From an uncultured Rhodanobacteraceae bacterium (GTDB lineage Bacteria > Pseudomonadota > Gammaproteobacteria > Xanthomonadales > Rhodanobacteraceae), in the NCBI GenBank assembly GCA_913053815.1, contig CAJXGK010000086.1, positions 1-7,314 of the forward strand: a DNA stretch of 7,314 nucleotides. Reading direction: 5' to 3'. Of the stretch, positions 6,608-7,314 are shown piece by piece. Position 1 is the stretch's first letter. Each line of letters starts with the position of its first letter. Both the position numbers and the translations under genes were made by a program. The notes beneath the pieces are model-generated. The model saw only the letters and a list, made by a program, of their open reading frames with translations. It searched no databases and was not told where the DNA came from.

Positions 6608-7120
6608 ATGAATAAGCATTCCTTTTCCCACGACGAATTGCTGGCTTGTGGCCGTGGTGAAATGTTTGGTCAGGACAATGGTCGTCTGCCCTTGCCGCCC
6701 ATGTTGATGATGGATCGCATTACTCGCGTTACCACCGACGGCGGTACGCATGGAAAGGGGGGGATCGAGGCCGAGTTGGATATTCGCCCGGAACAATGGT
6801 TCTTCCAGTGCCATTTTCAGGATGATTCGGTAATGCCCGGATGTCTGGGACTCGATGCCTTGTGGCAGCTGATTGGTTTCTATCTCTGTTGGCGCAACAA
6901 TCCGGGTCGGGGTCGGGCACTTGGGGTCGGTGAGGTCCGGTTCACCGGCCAGGTATTGCCGACTGCGAAGCTGTTGCGCTACGAAATCGATATGAAGCGT
7001 GTCATTGAGCGCAGGTTGGTAATGGGTATCGGTGATGGTCGGGTATTCGTCGATGATCGCGAAATCTATGTAGCGGCCGATCTCAAGGTCGGTCTGTTTA
7101 CCTCCACAGATTATTTTTGA
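6608..7120 (+). CDS. fabA: FabA, 3-hydroxydecanoyl-ACP dehydratase/isomerase
   Basis: Cytoplasmic enzyme that dehydrates 3-hydroxydecanoyl-ACP and isomerises trans-2- to cis-3-decenoyl-ACP, the branch point to unsaturated fatty acids. At 170 residues it has the family length (about 171). Key residues are present: active-site His69 in WFFQCHF and Asp83 in [16 protein letters not shown], matching E. coli His70 and Asp84. The segments [29 protein letters not shown] and AADLKVGLF are near identical to E. coli FabA. One deviation: DSVMPG instead of the usual DPVMPG. The ATG at 6608 gives the usual N-terminus, and CGGAA (6597-6601) is a suitable ribosome site. The frame is open further upstream to ATG 6536, but those 24 extra residues are not FabA-like. 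It is followed after eight bases by fabB, so the two form an operon. Confidence 0.97.
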   Translation: MNKHSFSHDELLACGRGEMFGQDNGRLPLPPMLMMDRITRVTTDGGTHGKGGIEAELDIRPEQWFFQCHFQDDSVMPGCLGLDALWQLIGFYLCWRNNPGRGRALGVGEVRFTGQVLPTAKLLRYEIDMKRVIERRLVMGIGDGRVFVDDREIYVAADLKVGLFTSTDYF

Positions 7121-7122
7121 GG
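7119..7122 (+). promoter_or_regulatory. Shine-Dalgarno site of fabB overlapping the fabA stop
   Basis: GAGG overlaps the fabA TGA and lies six bases before the fabB ATG, which points to coupled translation of the pair. Confidence 0.6.
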
Positions 7123-7128
7123 TTGATT

Positions 7129-7314
7129 ATGAACCGAGTAGTGATCACCGGCCTGGGTATCACCTCTTGTCTGGGTCTTGATAAAACGGCGGTAAGCAAA
7201 GCTCTGCGTACCGGTAAATCCGGTATCCAACAGGTTCCGGAGTACGCTGAACTCGGCTTTCGCAGTCGGGTTGCGGGGGGGACGCAGATCGATCTCGACG
7301 CAGTTATTGACCGC
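7129..7314 (+). CDS. fabB: FabB, 3-oxoacyl-ACP synthase I (N-terminal 62 codons, cut by window end)
   Basis: Beta-ketoacyl-ACP synthase that elongates the cis-3-decenoyl-ACP made by FabA. The visible start, MNRVVITGLGITSCLG, then a LRTGKSGI segment and a FRSRVAGG segment, lines up with the E. coli FabB N-terminus (MKRAVITGLGIVSSIG, LREGRSGI, MRSHVWG). The catalytic Cys and two His residues lie beyond the window. Position eight bases behind fabA favours FabB over FabF, since fabA-fabB operons are common in Pseudomonas-like bacteria. Confidence 0.93.
   Translation, partial: MNRVVITGLGITSCLGLDKTAVSKALRTGKSGIQQVPEYAELGFRSRVAGGTQIDLDAVIDR

Noticed and set aside
6461..6814. 117-codon open frame on the - strand over the fabA leader
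   Set aside because: It overlaps the start of fabA and shows no recognisable motif.

Overview
The window looks like a chromosomal segment of a Gammaproteobacterium. It combines a Pseudomonas-style Chp chemosensory cluster, which controls type IV pili and twitching, with a fabA-fabB pair, an arrangement typical of that class. Base composition is moderate (a little over 50% G+C by eye). I cannot name the genus. There are no mobile elements, RNA genes or CRISPR arrays.

Layout. (1) Positions 1-3747, + strand: the tail of a Chp operon. It holds the C-terminal part of the hybrid histidine kinase ChpA (HATPase, CheW-like, receiver), then a 632-residue ChpB methylesterase, then the CheW-like ChpC. 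The three genes overlap (23 bp, then ATGA), so they are probably translationally coupled. A T8 run just after chpC may mark the operon end. (2) Positions 3844-5199, - strand: bioA, a PLP-dependent aminotransferase of biotin synthesis, convergent with chpC. (3) About 5251-6054, + strand, divergent from bioA: a GspN-like protein of the type II secretion system, with no other secretion gene in view. (4) Positions 6055-6607: 553 bp with no convincing gene but with several short inverted and tandem repeats. (5) Positions 6608 to the end, + strand: fabA and the first 62 codons of fabB, the two enzymes of anaerobic unsaturated fatty acid synthesis.

How the genes work together. ChpA should phosphorylate response regulators according to the state of a methyl-accepting receptor. 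ChpB should demethylate that receptor, and ChpC is a CheW-type adaptor. FabA and FabB act in sequence: FabA makes and isomerises the C10 enoyl-ACP, and FabB elongates the cis product. bioA and gspN have no obvious link to either group.

Most notable points. ChpB has a very long acidic, low-complexity linker and a receiver-like domain in which the phospho-acceptor Asp appears to be Asn. BioA carries substrate-site motifs unlike those of E. coli BioA. The leader of fabA contains a 13/14-identical tandem 14-mer and two perfect palindromes that could be operators. I found no clear evidence of an entirely new system.
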